Below the pieces are notes generated by a model. That model searched no databases. It saw nothing but the letters and a program-made list of their open reading frames with translations, and was not told the origin of the DNA. Below are positions 43,513 to 54,874 of a stretch of 64,000 nucleotides of DNA, piece by piece. Source of the DNA: Burkholderiaceae bacterium (GTDB lineage: Bacteria > Pseudomonadota > Gammaproteobacteria > Burkholderiales > Burkholderiaceae_A); contig SGYQ01000001.1 of NCBI GenBank assembly GCA_004214155.1, forward strand, positions 124,001 to 188,000. The letters run 5' to 3'. Position 1 is the first letter of the stretch, and each line of letters begins with the position of its first letter. The position numbers and the translations under genes are program-made.

Positions 43513-44208
43513 ATGAACCCATTAATTTCAGTGGCTGAGTTGTATAAGGAGTATAGTGAAAATCTTCCAGAGCCGGTGAAGGTTTTGAAGAACTTAACTT
43601 TAGAAATCTTTAGAGGGGAGTTTGTATCCTTGATGGGTCCATCGGGCTCTGGGAAGTCCACTTTGTTAAATATGCTCGGCCTTTTAGATAGTCCTACTAG
43701 CGGGACTATATCTTTCGAAGAGCGTGAAATTTCACAACTTTCTAGTTTAGAAAAGGCACGGTTACGCAATTCATCGTTCGGATTTATTTTTCAAGGTTTC
43801 AATCTTTTAAAAAAACATTCTGTTCTAGAAAACGTAATGCTTCCTTTGCTTTATTCTAAAGTTCAGAGAGGCGAAGCCGCGAATGCTGCGAAGAAGGTTC
43901 TGAAGTCGACAGGGCTTGAGTTTCTCAGTAATCGATTACCATCACAATTATCTGGAGGCCAACAACAGAGAGTTGCAATTTGCAGAGCCCTGGTTGTACA
44001 ACCCAAAGTCATTCTTGCTGACGAACCGACGGGTAATTTAGATAGTACAACAGCTAGGCAAATTATGAATATTTTAAAAGAATTAACTCAAAAAAATGGA
44101 ATTACGATAATATTGGTTACTCACGAAAAAGAAGTAGCTGCATACGGTTCCCGACTCATTCAAATGAAAGATGGGGTTGTTCAAACTGACGAAATCATAG
44201 GTTCATAG
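43513..44208 (+). CDS. MacB-like ABC transporter ATP-binding protein (start moved from 43501)
   Basis: [55 protein letters not shown]. Confidence 0.93.
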   Translation: MNPLISVAELYKEYSENLPEPVKVLKNLTLEIFRGEFVSLMGPSGSGKSTLLNMLGLLDSPTSGTISFEEREISQLSSLEKARLRNSSFGFIFQGFNLLKKHSVLENVMLPLLYSKVQRGEAANAAKKVLKSTGLEFLSNRLPSQLSGGQQQRVAICRALVVQPKVILADEPTGNLDSTTARQIMNILKELTQKNGITIILVTHEKEVAAYGSRLIQMKDGVVQTDEIIGS

Positions 44209-44213
44209 AAAAC

Positions 44214-45437
44214 ATGAAGTTTATTGATTGTTGTTTAGAAGCACTTTCTTCTTTGAGACAAAACTTCCTCAGGACCTCTTTAACAGTCCTAGGTATTGTA
44301 ATAGGTGTGATGTCTGTCATAGTTATGCTGGCCGTTGGAAAAGGTGTTCAAACACAAGTTACTGATACGATATCCTCAATTGGAAGTAACCTTTTAGTTG
44401 TGTGGCCGAAAATGCAAAGTTCTAATAGGGTTAAAATGCCCGGAACCGGTTCAGTTTCTCTAAGCCTTGACGATGCAGCAGAGTTGAAATATTTGGATGA
44501 AATAGAGGAAGTTGCATCAGTTATAGCGAAGAGCTTTCAAGTGCAGTTTCAGGAAATGAATTGGAATGCTAGAGTATCCGGGATATCTCCTGCCTATAAT
44601 GAGGTTAGAGACTGGAATCTTGTTTATGGTAGCTACATCTCTGAGCAAGATATGAAAAGTTCGGATCGAATAGCTGTTATAGGGTTGACTGTTGCACGAG
44701 AGTTATTTGGCAAGTTAGATGTTGTTGGAAAAGTTATCCGGATTAAAAATATTCCGTTTCGGGTAGTTGGAGTTTTGGCTGAAAAAGGAAGTTCAATCAC
44801 CGGTAGAGACCAAGACAATACCATATTGATTCCGATTACTAGCGCAAGAAAATATTTAATAAAAAGTAATTATCCCCGTTCGGTGTCTTATATTATTCTC
44901 AAGGTTAAAGAAGACATTTTATTGGCCTCAGCGGAGACCAGTGTGAAGAGTGTATTACGGGAAACCCACAAGTTAAGGGCTGATGAAAAAAATGATTTCA
45001 GTGTCTCAAATCTTGCCGATATTTCCTCTACAGCCTCTACAGCAACCAAAGCATTGACTGTTTTACTAGCATCTATCGCAGGTATTTCACTTCTTGTTGG
45101 AGGGGTTGGAATAATGAATATTATGTTGGTGAGTGTTACCGAGAGAACTAGAGAAATTGGGGTACGCTTAGCGATTGGTGCAACACAAAGGGATATTCTG
45201 AAACAATTTTTGATCGAGTCATCGTTTGTATGTTTAACCGGAGGATTTGTTGGTATTGTTGTTGGTATTGGACTGTCTTACGGAATAGCGGCAATGACAC
45301 CAGTCTTTGTTGAGGTCTCTTTAAGTTCGATTTTAATTTCCTTTTTTATTTCAATTGGAATAGGTATTTTTTTCGGTTGGTATCCTGCTCGCAAGGCTTC
45401 TAAGATGGAGCCTGTTGTTGCGTTGAGAATGGAGTAA
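44214..45437 (+). CDS. MacB-like FtsX-type ABC permease
   Basis: LRTSLTVLGIVIGVMSVIVMLAVGKG, GGVGIMNIMLVSVTERTREIGVRLAIGATQRDI, FFGWYPARKASKMEPVVALR. Confidence 0.92.
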   Translation: MKFIDCCLEALSSLRQNFLRTSLTVLGIVIGVMSVIVMLAVGKGVQTQVTDTISSIGSNLLVVWPKMQSSNRVKMPGTGSVSLSLDDAAELKYLDEIEEVASVIAKSFQVQFQEMNWNARVSGISPAYNEVRDWNLVYGSYISEQDMKSSDRIAVIGLTVARELFGKLDVVGKVIRIKNIPFRVVGVLAEKGSSITGRDQDNTILIPITSARKYLIKSNYPRSVSYIILKVKEDILLASAETSVKSVLRETHKLRADEKNDFSVSNLADISSTASTATKALTVLLASIAGISLLVGGVGIMNIMLVSVTERTREIGVRLAIGATQRDILKQFLIESSFVCLTGGFVGIVVGIGLSYGIAAMTPVFVEVSLSSILISFFISIGIGIFFGWYPARKASKMEPVVALRME

Positions 45438-45445
45438 AATAAATA

Positions 45446-46885
45446 ATGGTCCCAAAAACACGCTTTGCTCCCAGTCCGACAGGAGATCTTCATCTTGGAG
45501 GGATTAGAACCGCTTTATACAACTGGGCTTTAGCGAGAGGCAATAATGGTAAATTTGTATTGCGAATTGAAAATACTGATGTGGAAAGATCATCAGCCGA
45601 ATACACAGAGGGAATACTGAATGGTTTACAGTGGTTAAATGTTGACTTTGATGAAGGGCCAGTATTTCAAACAGATAGGCTCTCAAGATATAAGGAAGTA
45701 GTGGATACCCTTTTATCTGAAGGCAAAGCATATTTCTGCTCTTGTTCGCAGCAAAGTTTAGATGAGATGAGACGTCAGCAAATTGAGAAAGGTTTAAAGC
45801 CAAGATATAACGGAAAGTGCAGATCTCTGGGAATAGTCGAAAAAAAGACAAGTGAAGAGTTAGATGGCACTAAAGTTATACGATTTTTGAGTCCACTTAA
45901 GGGTAGAGTGAGTTGGAAAGATCTTATTAAGGGTGAAATTACTATTTCAAACGAAGAATTAGATGATTTGATATTAATTCGTGCGAACGGTTTACCCACC
46001 TATAACTTTGCCTCAGTAGTAGATGATTTAGACATGGATATTACGCATATTATCCGAGGGGATGATCACATCAATAACACTCCAAGGCAAATAAACATAA
46101 TCCAGAGTTTAGGTAAACGCTTACCTTTTTTTGGGCATCTACCCATGATACATGGCCCCGATGGTCAAAAGTTATCTAAGCGTCACGGTGCTGATTCGAT
46201 TTTAGAGTTTCGGAAAAAAGGTTTTATTCCTAGCGCAATGATAAATTATTTAGCGAGACTGGGATGGAGTCATGGTGATAGGGAGTTATTTTCTGTTGAT
46301 GAATTTGTTTCGCTGTTCTCGCTTTCTAGTTGTGTGGCATCTCCAGCCAAATTTGATATGGCTAAGCTTGCGTGGATTAATGGGGAACATTTGAAAAATC
46401 TTTCCGGAGCTGATATTGCTCAAAAAGTATGTGAGAAAGCTAATATCAGTTTAGTAGAAATTAAAAAAAATGGGATTGAATTTGAAGGCCTGTGCAGATT
46501 ATTGTTAGAAAGAGTTAACACTATTTCTGAATTGAGTGACGAATTACATTCATATGTCTCTAAACCTAAAAGTATCTCTTTGAGAGAGTTGGTTGAGAGC
46601 CCGGCTTATCGCAAAAACAGAGTTGATTCCGAGCAAATTCTCTACGAAGTGATACGTGATTTTGCAAAGAACCTCCCCGATGATTGGGTTTTAGAAAAAG
46701 TCAGCCACTACTTTCGATCGACTTTAGCTACACGCAATTTAAAAACGCCCCAGCTAGCTATTCCCCTTAGAGTAATTGTTTTGGGTCAGAGCCAGTCTCC
46801 AGCAATAGAAAATGTTCTTTTTTTGCTAGGAAGAATGGAAGTAAAGAAAAGGTTAGAAAAGTTTTTAGAAGGAACAGTTAAATGA
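45446..46885 (+). CDS. gltX: Glutamate-tRNA ligase
   Basis: [31 protein letters not shown]. Confidence 0.97.
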   Translation: MVPKTRFAPSPTGDLHLGGIRTALYNWALARGNNGKFVLRIENTDVERSSAEYTEGILNGLQWLNVDFDEGPVFQTDRLSRYKEVVDTLLSEGKAYFCSCSQQSLDEMRRQQIEKGLKPRYNGKCRSLGIVEKKTSEELDGTKVIRFLSPLKGRVSWKDLIKGEITISNEELDDLILIRANGLPTYNFASVVDDLDMDITHIIRGDDHINNTPRQINIIQSLGKRLPFFGHLPMIHGPDGQKLSKRHGADSILEFRKKGFIPSAMINYLARLGWSHGDRELFSVDEFVSLFSLSSCVASPAKFDMAKLAWINGEHLKNLSGADIAQKVCEKANISLVEIKKNGIEFEGLCRLLLERVNTISELSDELHSYVSKPKSISLRELVESPAYRKNRVDSEQILYEVIRDFAKNLPDDWVLEKVSHYFRSTLATRNLKTPQLAIPLRVIVLGQSQSPAIENVLFLLGRMEVKKRLEKFLEGTVK

Positions 46886-47943
46886 GTGGCAATTCCATCG
46901 GATTATCTTTTGTCGTCACATCTTTTGGTGAGTCTCACGGGCCTGCTATTGGTTGTGTCATTGACGGGTGTCCTCCTAACTTGCAAATTTCAACCCAGGA
47001 AATTCAAAAGGAGCTGGACCGAAGAAAGCCAGGTACTTCAAGGTTTGTGACTCAAAGGAAAGAAAGTGATGAAGTGGAGATACTGTCTGGAGTTTTCGAT
47101 GGTCGAACTACGGGTACGCCAATAGGATTGCTCATAAAAAATACGGATGCCCGTAGCAAAGATTATGAGAATATCAAAGATAAGTTTAGACCGGGACATG
47201 CGGACTTTTCCTACCAAAAGAAATATGGAATAAGAGATTACAAAGGTGGAGGAAGGTCTTCTGCAAGAGAGACAGCGGTTAGAGTAGCTGCGGGAGCAAT
47301 TGCGAAAAAATGGCTGAGAGAAAATTTTAATATTCGAATTAAGGGATGTTTGGACCAACTCGGAAAACACAAAATAAGATTTGAAGATTGGAAGTTTACT
47401 GAGGAAAATCCTTTTTTTGCGCCAACCTCTAAGGGACTAGAACCCGTTGAATCGTACATGGATGAGTTGCGGCGTGCGGGTGACTCCTGTGGAGCAAAGT
47501 TATCATTTGTCGTTGAAGGAATGCCAGTAGGTTTTGGGGAACCAGTGTTTGACAGATTAGATGCAGATATTGCACATGCTTTGATGGGGATTAACGCAGT
47601 AAAAGGAGTGGAGATCGGGGCAGGTTTTGATTCCGTCTCCCAGTTAGGTTCTGATCATAGTGATGAGATTTTTCCAGATGGTTTTGGTTCTAATAATGCA
47701 GGAGGTGTTCTAGGAGGTATCTCGTCTGGTCAAGATTTAGTTGTGCGTATCGCAATAAAACCCACTTCGAGTATCAGAAAAAACAGGAATACTGTTGATC
47801 AAGATGGACGAAGTACAGAGATCAGTACTACGGGAAGGCATGATCCATGCGTCGGAATTAGAGCTACTCCCATCGGTGAGGCGATGATAGCTATTGTTTT
47901 GATGGACCACGCACTAAGAGATCGTGGACAAAACAATCGTTGA
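46882..47943 (+). CDS. aroC: Chorismate synthase
   Basis: [49 protein letters not shown]. Confidence 0.98.
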   Translation: MSGNSIGLSFVVTSFGESHGPAIGCVIDGCPPNLQISTQEIQKELDRRKPGTSRFVTQRKESDEVEILSGVFDGRTTGTPIGLLIKNTDARSKDYENIKDKFRPGHADFSYQKKYGIRDYKGGGRSSARETAVRVAAGAIAKKWLRENFNIRIKGCLDQLGKHKIRFEDWKFTEENPFFAPTSKGLEPVESYMDELRRAGDSCGAKLSFVVEGMPVGFGEPVFDRLDADIAHALMGINAVKGVEIGAGFDSVSQLGSDHSDEIFPDGFGSNNAGGVLGGISSGQDLVVRIAIKPTSSIRKNRNTVDQDGRSTEISTTGRHDPCVGIRATPIGEAMIAIVLMDHALRDRGQNNR

Positions 47944-47973
47944 TGTATATGTACTGATGATGGGTCATTTTGA

Positions 47974-49134
47974 ATGTTAGGTAGAAAAAGTTCCGTAAGC
48001 GCTTTTTTCTTTTTTTATTTTGCTTTTGTAGGTTTGTTTTCTCCTTACTTATCTCTCTGGTTGAATTTCAGAGGATTTACTCCAGCGGAAATTGGGGTCT
48101 TGATGTCTCCTATGCAGTGGAGCAGGATTGTTGGCCCCGGTTTTTGGGGGGCTTTAGCAGATTACGGGAAAAATTTTATATCAATTAAGGGGATAATAAC
48201 TGGTGCTACTTCATTGGCTCTGATCTGTAGTTCATTATTATTCTACGAATTTGATTTTTTTGTTTTATTAAGCATTTTAGTTCTTCTAACATTCTTTCTT
48301 AGTGGCCTTACTCCACTGAGTGAGGTAATTGCGTTAAAAGTTAGTCGAGATACGGATTGTAACTATGGCGATCTTCGGGTCTGGGGGTCGGTTGGATTTT
48401 TAGTCGCTGTTTTGCTTTATGGGGCATTGATTGATGCTTTTGGGACTAGCAAAATTCCAATGTTTGTATTTATTTCTCTGAGCTTTATTTTTTTATCCTC
48501 TACTTTTATACATAGAGAAAGTAATACTATAGAAAAAAGTGAACCAATCGGAATTAGAAGACTTTTCAATTTTAAGATAAATTTGTTTTTAATTGCCTCC
48601 TTTTTCATGATTATGTCTCACGCGGTTTTATACACTTTTTTTTCTCTGTGGTTAAAAAAGTTTGGTTACAGTAACATGGAAATAGGGCTAGTTTGGTCAA
48701 TTGGAGTAATTGCGGAAATTATTTTTTTTGTTAATCAAAAGAATATATTATCTCGGTTTAGAAATCTTACTTATGTTTGGTTTTCATGTTTTATTTTTGC
48801 AGTAGTTAGATTTTTAATAATTTTTTTTTCTGATGGGCTATTAATTTGGTTGATTTTCGCCCAATTACTGCATGCGATTACTTTTGGGTTACACCACGTG
48901 ACCTCGATTATGTTAGTAACGAATCTTTTTCCGGATGCTGCGAAAGCAATTGGGCAATCTTCATATACAGTGGCTTCGTATGGAATTGGGGGTTCTCTTG
49001 GAGGTGTGTTTTCTGGTTTAATATGGGAAAAGTTTTTTCCCGAATCAATTTATTTATTTGCATCTTTGGTTGCTTTTTTAGGAGCAGTGTTTGCCTGGCT
49101 ATTGATAAGAAAATACAAAGTGGAGTGTGATTAA
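47974..49134 (+). CDS. MFS transporter, HcaT/MFS_1-like
   Basis: 12 TM-like; [49 protein letters not shown]. Confidence 0.8.
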   Translation: MLGRKSSVSAFFFFYFAFVGLFSPYLSLWLNFRGFTPAEIGVLMSPMQWSRIVGPGFWGALADYGKNFISIKGIITGATSLALICSSLLFYEFDFFVLLSILVLLTFFLSGLTPLSEVIALKVSRDTDCNYGDLRVWGSVGFLVAVLLYGALIDAFGTSKIPMFVFISLSFIFLSSTFIHRESNTIEKSEPIGIRRLFNFKINLFLIASFFMIMSHAVLYTFFSLWLKKFGYSNMEIGLVWSIGVIAEIIFFVNQKNILSRFRNLTYVWFSCFIFAVVRFLIIFFSDGLLIWLIFAQLLHAITFGLHHVTSIMLVTNLFPDAAKAIGQSSYTVASYGIGGSLGGVFSGLIWEKFFPESIYLFASLVAFLGAVFAWLLIRKYKVECD

Positions 49135-49136
49135 AA

Positions 49137-50540
49137 ATGAAACAAACGCTATATGATAAGTTATGGGAAGAGCATGTTGTGCGCAGCCCGGAAGGGTCTA
49201 ATTTGTCGCTTATATACATTGATCGCCATTTAATTCATGAAGTAACGAGTCCTCAGGCATTTGAAGGCATGAGACTGAATGCTAGACCTTTATGGAGAAC
49301 TGAATCAAACTTAGCGGTTGTTGATCACAATGTGGCAACCGTCGATCGACATTTAGGTATCAAGGATAAGATTTCAAGGCAACAAATTGAAGCTCTGGGA
49401 AACAACACTTCAGCCTTTAAAATCAAATTTATTGATCTCAAGAATCCTTTTCAAGGAATCGTTCATGTCATTGGTCCGGAGCTTGGAGCTACTTTGCCGG
49501 GAATGACCGTAGTCTGTGGCGATTCGCACACGAGTACTCATGGAGCACTTGCTGCATTGGCTTTTGGAATAGGAACTTCAGAAGTGGAGCATGTTCTTGC
49601 TACAAGCTGTTTGTTATTAAAAAAAATGAAAAACTTTTCCATTTGTCTGGATAGCAGGGTTGGGAATCAGGTTTCTGCGAAAGATATTATTCTTTACACA
49701 ATAGGCAAAATTGGCATTGCTGGTGCTACCGGATGTACTATTGAATTCAGAGGAGAAGGGATTGAGGCACTGTCTGTCGAAGAGCGCATGACAATTTGTA
49801 ATATGTCCATAGAAGCAGGCGCTAAATCCAGTTTAGTTGCGTTTGATTCAGTTACTGAAGATTATGTAAAAAATAGGCCTTTATCTCCTGGCGGGGAGAA
49901 GTTAGAGAGAGCATTATCTTACTGGCGCACTTTAAAATCTGACTCGGGGGCGTATTTTGATCGCGAGTTACATTTAGATGCTAAAATCATCAGCCCACAA
50001 GTTACATGGGGTACTAATCCGGAGATGGTAACGTCATTTGCTGGTAGAATTCCTTCTGAGAATCAAGTAAAAACACCTGAGCAAGTACAAGCTTTTAAAA
50101 GGGCTATAGACTATATGGGATTAGTCCCAGGTAGCCCTATTAAAGACATATCTATTGATAAGGTTTTCATTGGCTCATGCACTAACTCGAGAATTGAAGA
50201 TCTCAGAGCGGCAGCAAATATTTTGAAAGGGAAAATGAAGTCTAAAGTAGTGTCCCAAGCCCTTGTTGTCCCCGGTTCCGGGTTGGTAAAAAGGCAAGCG
50301 GAGGAGGAAGGTATTCATGAAGTGTTTTTGTCGGCAGGTTTCGAGTGGCGAGACCCTGGATGCTCTATGTGCCTGGGCATGAATTCAGACCGACTCAATG
50401 AGGCTGAGAGGTGCGCCTCTACTTCTAACAGAAATTTTGAGGGTAGGCAGGGAAGAGGAGGTAGAACCCATTTATTGTCCCCGCAAAGTGCTGCAGCCTC
50501 TGCTATTGCGGGTAGACTGGTGGATGCAGGGAGTCTGTAA
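49137..50540 (+). CDS. leuC: 3-isopropylmalate dehydratase large subunit
   Basis: [58 protein letters not shown]. Confidence 0.98.
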   Translation: MKQTLYDKLWEEHVVRSPEGSNLSLIYIDRHLIHEVTSPQAFEGMRLNARPLWRTESNLAVVDHNVATVDRHLGIKDKISRQQIEALGNNTSAFKIKFIDLKNPFQGIVHVIGPELGATLPGMTVVCGDSHTSTHGALAALAFGIGTSEVEHVLATSCLLLKKMKNFSICLDSRVGNQVSAKDIILYTIGKIGIAGATGCTIEFRGEGIEALSVEERMTICNMSIEAGAKSSLVAFDSVTEDYVKNRPLSPGGEKLERALSYWRTLKSDSGAYFDRELHLDAKIISPQVTWGTNPEMVTSFAGRIPSENQVKTPEQVQAFKRAIDYMGLVPGSPIKDISIDKVFIGSCTNSRIEDLRAAANILKGKMKSKVVSQALVVPGSGLVKRQAEEEGIHEVFLSAGFEWRDPGCSMCLGMNSDRLNEAERCASTSNRNFEGRQGRGGRTHLLSPQSAAASAIAGRLVDAGSL

Positions 50541-50541
50541 A

Positions 50542-51210
50542 ATGAAATTGAAGCCTTTTTCTTCCCACACGGGATTAGTTTTGCCACTTGATGTATCCAA
50601 CGTAGATACCGACTTAATAATTCCGAAACAATATCTCAAGTCAATTAAAAAGGTTGGTTTCGGCCCCTATTTGTTTGATGAGTTACGTTATTTAGATAGT
50701 GCAGAATATGGAGATGATTGTTCGAAAAGAAAACTGAATCCTGAATTTATCTTGAATAAAGAAGAGTATCAAGGAGTTTCGGTTTTATTAGGTAGGGAAA
50801 ATTTTGGCTGTGGATCCTCTAGAGAACACGCTCCGTGGGCAATGTTAGATTATGGTTTTAGAGTAATAATAGCCCCTTCATTCGCAGATATTTTTTTTTC
50901 TAATTCGGTAAAAAACGGTTTGTTACCAATCGTACTTGACACAGAAATAATAGAACAACTTTTTGTTGCGGCCCGAAAAAATCATTTTTTTCGGCTAAAG
51001 GTTGATTTGCCATCTCAGCAAATAACCAATGCAGAATTAAACTTTAAAGAGGAGTTTGAGATTGCAGAGGATGTCAAAAGTTTCTTAATAGCGGGAATGG
51101 ATGAAATATCTATGACTCTTCAGTATAAACAGGATATCAAAAGTTATGAGAACCGACGATTAAAGGAAAAGCCCTGGATTGCCGAAGACCCTCAGGAGAT
51201 TTTGAAATGA
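50542..51210 (+). CDS. leuD: 3-isopropylmalate dehydratase small subunit (start moved from 50398)
   Basis: DVSNVDTDLIIPKQYLKSI, GRENFGCGSSREHAPWAM. Confidence 0.97.
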   Translation: MKLKPFSSHTGLVLPLDVSNVDTDLIIPKQYLKSIKKVGFGPYLFDELRYLDSAEYGDDCSKRKLNPEFILNKEEYQGVSVLLGRENFGCGSSREHAPWAMLDYGFRVIIAPSFADIFFSNSVKNGLLPIVLDTEIIEQLFVAARKNHFFRLKVDLPSQQITNAELNFKEEFEIAEDVKSFLIAGMDEISMTLQYKQDIKSYENRRLKEKPWIAEDPQEILK

Positions 51211-52292
51211 AAACGTTTAATTTAGCTATCCTATCGGGCGATGGTATTGGACCAGAAATAATGACTGAGGCTCAAACTATATTAGAGTATCTAAAACAAG
51301 CTGGCCTTGTAGATTTTCAAATCCAAGAAGCGTTGGTTGGGGGCGCAAGTATACGTGATTCAGGGGTTGCTATTACAAATGCGACACTGGATATGGTTAA
51401 AACCGCGGATGCAATTTTATTTGGAGCTGTTGGGGATTATTCTTTTGATCACCTTCCGCAATCAGAGAGACCAGAAACGGCTATTTTAAAACTTCGGAAA
51501 GAACTCGAGTTATTCGCAAACATCAGGCCAATAGTAATTTTTGATGAATTAATTGCAAACTCTAATCTCAAGGCAGAGGTTTTACAAAACGTAAACTTTG
51601 TTATTGTACGTGAGCTTACTGGAGATATTTATTTTGGCGAACCTAGGGGAGAGAAAAAGATTAATGGAGTTCGCCATTGTTTTAATACAATGACGTATTC
51701 CGAGCTTGAGATAGAACGTATCGCAAATGTAGGATTTAAGTTGGCTGAGACTAGACGAAGAAAAGTAACTTCTGTTGATAAGGCAAACGTACTTGAGACA
51801 ATGCAGTTATGGAGAGATGTGGTTTCGAGAGTCTCTGAGTCCTATAAGGATATTGAATTACAACATCTGTACGTAGATAATGCTGCAATGCAGTTGGTCA
51901 ATTCGCCAGCACAATTTGATGTAATTGTTACAGGGAATATTTTTGGTGATATTTTGTCAGATCAGGCTTCCATGATTACAGGTTCGATAGGTCTTCTGCC
52001 ATCTGCATCTCTTAATGAAGGTTTGTTTGGTCTATATGAACCGATTCATGGGTCAGCACCGGATATAGCTGGTAAGAACAAAGCAAACCCTCTTGCGATG
52101 ATGTTATCGATGGCAATGATGTTCAGGCATTCTTTGGATAGAGCAGATATCGCAAATTTTATAGAGCAAGCAGTTAAAAATACTCTTGGGAAAAAAATTG
52201 CGACTCCAGATTTTTGCCGAGAAGGTTGGAGGGAAATTAGTACTAACGATATGGGTAGGGAAGTGCTTAAGGAGTTAAGTAAGCTATGCTAG
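51207..52292 (+). CDS. leuB: 3-isopropylmalate dehydrogenase
   Basis: LSGDGIGPEIMTEA, VTGNIFGDILSDQASMITGSIGLLPSASL. Confidence 0.97.
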   Translation: MKTFNLAILSGDGIGPEIMTEAQTILEYLKQAGLVDFQIQEALVGGASIRDSGVAITNATLDMVKTADAILFGAVGDYSFDHLPQSERPETAILKLRKELELFANIRPIVIFDELIANSNLKAEVLQNVNFVIVRELTGDIYFGEPRGEKKINGVRHCFNTMTYSELEIERIANVGFKLAETRRRKVTSVDKANVLETMQLWRDVVSRVSESYKDIELQHLYVDNAAMQLVNSPAQFDVIVTGNIFGDILSDQASMITGSIGLLPSASLNEGLFGLYEPIHGSAPDIAGKNKANPLAMMLSMAMMFRHSLDRADIANFIEQAVKNTLGKKIATPDFCREGWREISTNDMGREVLKELSKLC

Positions 52293-53425
52293 TTGGAATT
52301 GTTGGTTGGCGTGGCATGGTTGGTTCTGTTCTAATTCAACGAATGTTGCAAGAGGGAGACTTTAATTTCTTTGAAACTAAATTCTTCTCTACATCAAATG
52401 CGGGAGACAAAGTTCCGGAAAAAATTAAATTCAAAGGTAGTCATATACTCGCTGATGGCTTCGACGAAAGTGCTTTGGCTGATTGTGATGTTATTCTCAC
52501 GTGTCAGGGCTCTGAATACAGTAGGAAAATGTTTCCTACCCTTCGGTCAAAAGGCTGGAGTGGGTTTTGGATTGATGCTTCAAGGGAATTTAGAATGGAA
52601 GAAGAAACAACGATTGTTTTGGATCCATTGAATAGAAGTGGTATTGATCGTGCAATCAAAGCGGGGAGAAAAGTGTTTTGTGGCGGTAATTGTACGGTCA
52701 GTTGCCTTCTTATGGCGATTCATGGATTGGTGACAAACAATTTCGTTGAGTGGGTCAGTAGCACAACATATCAGGCTGCTTCTGGAGGAGGAGCAAAACA
52801 CATGAAGGAGCTACTTACTCAGGCAGGAAAAATTTATAATCAAGTTGATTCTTTGCTTTCTCAGGATAGCTCACATATTCTGGATATTGATAGTAAAGTC
52901 CTAGATACTCAAAAAAACTTTTCTGAGAATGAAATGCACTGTTTTAAAGTCCCTCTCGCAGGCTCATTGATCCCATGGATTGATCAAGATAGAAATGATG
53001 GTTGGAGTCTTGAAGAGTGGAAAGGCGATGTTGAATTAAATAAAATTTTAAGTTCTGATGAAAAAGAGAAGGTTAAAGTTGATTTCACTTGTGTAAGGGT
53101 CGGGGTCATGCGATGTCACAGCCAGTCGGTAATTTTAAAACTAAAACAAAAGTTAGACGTCGAGGATGTAGAAAAAATACTGGATGAAGCAAACCCATGG
53201 GTTGAAGTAGTTCCTAACAAAAAAGCTAATTCAGAACAATTCCTTTCTCCTTTGTATGCTAGCGGCACACTAAAGATTCCAATCGGAAGAGTTAGAAGAA
53301 TGAACTATGACGATTCATGTATAAGTGCTTTTACGATTGGCGACCAGCTTTTATGGGGAGCTGCGGAACCATTAAGGAGAGTGTTAAGAATAATAGTCGA
53401 CGAAAATTTTCCAAAGGATGTTTGA
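52286..53425 (+). CDS. asd: Aspartate-semialdehyde dehydrogenase
   Basis: GIVGWRGMVGSVLIQRM, GGNCTVSCLLMAIHGL, AASGGGAKHMKELL. Confidence 0.97.
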   Translation: MLVGIVGWRGMVGSVLIQRMLQEGDFNFFETKFFSTSNAGDKVPEKIKFKGSHILADGFDESALADCDVILTCQGSEYSRKMFPTLRSKGWSGFWIDASREFRMEEETTIVLDPLNRSGIDRAIKAGRKVFCGGNCTVSCLLMAIHGLVTNNFVEWVSSTTYQAASGGGAKHMKELLTQAGKIYNQVDSLLSQDSSHILDIDSKVLDTQKNFSENEMHCFKVPLAGSLIPWIDQDRNDGWSLEEWKGDVELNKILSSDEKEKVKVDFTCVRVGVMRCHSQSVILKLKQKLDVEDVEKILDEANPWVEVVPNKKANSEQFLSPLYASGTLKIPIGRVRRMNYDDSCISAFTIGDQLLWGAAEPLRRVLRIIVDENFPKDV

Positions 53426-54179
53426 AGTGCGCTTAGCTCTAGGCATTGAATATGATGGGACTGAATGGTCTGGTTGGCAAAGTCAGCCCTCAAGAAATAC
53501 CGTTCAGGATCATTTGGAAGATGCTTTAGAGAAGTTCTCTTTAGAGAAGGTAAAGGTTATTTGTGCAGGAAGAACTGATGCAGGTGTCCATGCAAAGGAA
53601 CAGGTAGTTCATTTTGACACTGATTTAAATCGAGAAAGACATAGCTGGCTACGTGGCATAAATTCTTTTTTGCCTGCGTCAATAAACGTTAAGTGGGTAA
53701 GGTCGGTACCTTCTGACTTCCACGCCCGTTTCTCTGCAAAGTCGAGGAAATATAGCTACTCAATTTTAAATCAGAAGGTAAGATCTTCCTTGAATAGAAG
53801 TTTTACGACATGGATCGCAGTTCCTCTTGACCACAACAGGATCTCAGATGCTGCCAAATTATTGTTGGGGGTCCATGACTTTTCTGCTTTTCGTTCTAGC
53901 GAATGTCAGGCAAAATCTGCAGTTAGAAAAATCATTAACATAAATGTAGAAAAGGTAAATTCAATAATAAGGATTGAAATTGAAGCAAATGCTTTTTTAC
54001 ATCATATGGTGAGGAATATAGTCGGATGTTTTTTTGAAATTGGTAGAGGTGAAAAGTCAGTTGCGTGGATTAGGGAGGTCATTGATTCACGCGATAGAAG
54101 TATCTGCGCAAAAACTTTCCCTCCTGAAGGACTGTGTCTCGAGAAGATTGATTACGGGGATTTATTGAATGCGAACTAG
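53418..54179 (+). CDS. truA: tRNA pseudouridine synthase A
   Basis: LGIEYDGTEWSGWQSQP, AGRTDAGVHAKEQVVHFDT, FLHHMVRNIVG. Confidence 0.97.
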   Translation: MFEVRLALGIEYDGTEWSGWQSQPSRNTVQDHLEDALEKFSLEKVKVICAGRTDAGVHAKEQVVHFDTDLNRERHSWLRGINSFLPASINVKWVRSVPSDFHARFSAKSRKYSYSILNQKVRSSLNRSFTTWIAVPLDHNRISDAAKLLLGVHDFSAFRSSECQAKSAVRKIININVEKVNSIIRIEIEANAFLHHMVRNIVGCFFEIGRGEKSVAWIREVIDSRDRSICAKTFPPEGLCLEKIDYGDLLNAN

Positions 54180-54840
54180 GGTAAAGATTTGTGGTCTGAC
54201 AAGACCTGATGATGTAATTGTTGCTGTGAAAGCTGGTGCGGATGCGTTGGGGTTTGTATTTTACAAACAAAGCCCTCGCTATGTCAGTCCAGAAATTGCT
54301 AGAGAATTAGCTAATCTGGTTCCTGCCTGGGTTTCGACGGTTGGTTTATTTGTTAACTCTGGGTTTAACGAGATTTCTGAAGTGGCTGATTATGTCGGTG
54401 TGTCTCATGTACAGTTGCACGGTGATGAGCCTGAAACACTATGCAAAAAGATCAGCAGGCCTGTAATAAAAGCGATTCGTTTGCCAACTAGTGGTATTAT
54501 TAATCAAGTTAATTTGGATAAATTCACAAAAATATCAAAGAGCTATCTGGATTGCTGTTCCGCCATTTTATTAGATAGCGATACTCAAAGCTTTGGTGGG
54601 AGTGGGAAAACTTTTAATTGGGAAGTTTTGGATGAGTTGACCCCAAAACTTAATGGAAAATGGGTATTAAGCGGTGGCTTGAATGTCGGTAATATTGAAC
54701 AGGTGATGACTAGGTTTAATCCTCCTTTTGTGGATGTCTCCAGTGGTGTAGAGTTGAAAGAATTAGGCAAGAAGAGATCTGGCATTAAGGACCATAATGA
54801 GATAGAAGATTTCTTGAAAGTGGTTGCGAGTTTTAATTGA
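54169..54840 (+). CDS. trpF: Phosphoribosylanthranilate isomerase
   Basis: RVKICGLTRPDDVIVAVKAGADALGFVFYKQSPRYV. Confidence 0.97.
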   Translation: MRTRVKICGLTRPDDVIVAVKAGADALGFVFYKQSPRYVSPEIARELANLVPAWVSTVGLFVNSGFNEISEVADYVGVSHVQLHGDEPETLCKKISRPVIKAIRLPTSGIINQVNLDKFTKISKSYLDCCSAILLDSDTQSFGGSGKTFNWEVLDELTPKLNGKWVLSGGLNVGNIEQVMTRFNPPFVDVSSGVELKELGKKRSGIKDHNEIEDFLKVVASFN

Positions 54841-54874
54841 ATAGATAAGTTCAAAAAATTGGGAGTGTTTAAGG

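Noticed and set aside
43501-45437. MacB ATPase and permease as separate genes looked like a split MacB
   Set aside because: Split ATPase/permease pairs of this family are common; no evidence of a broken gene (each ORF complete, own start).
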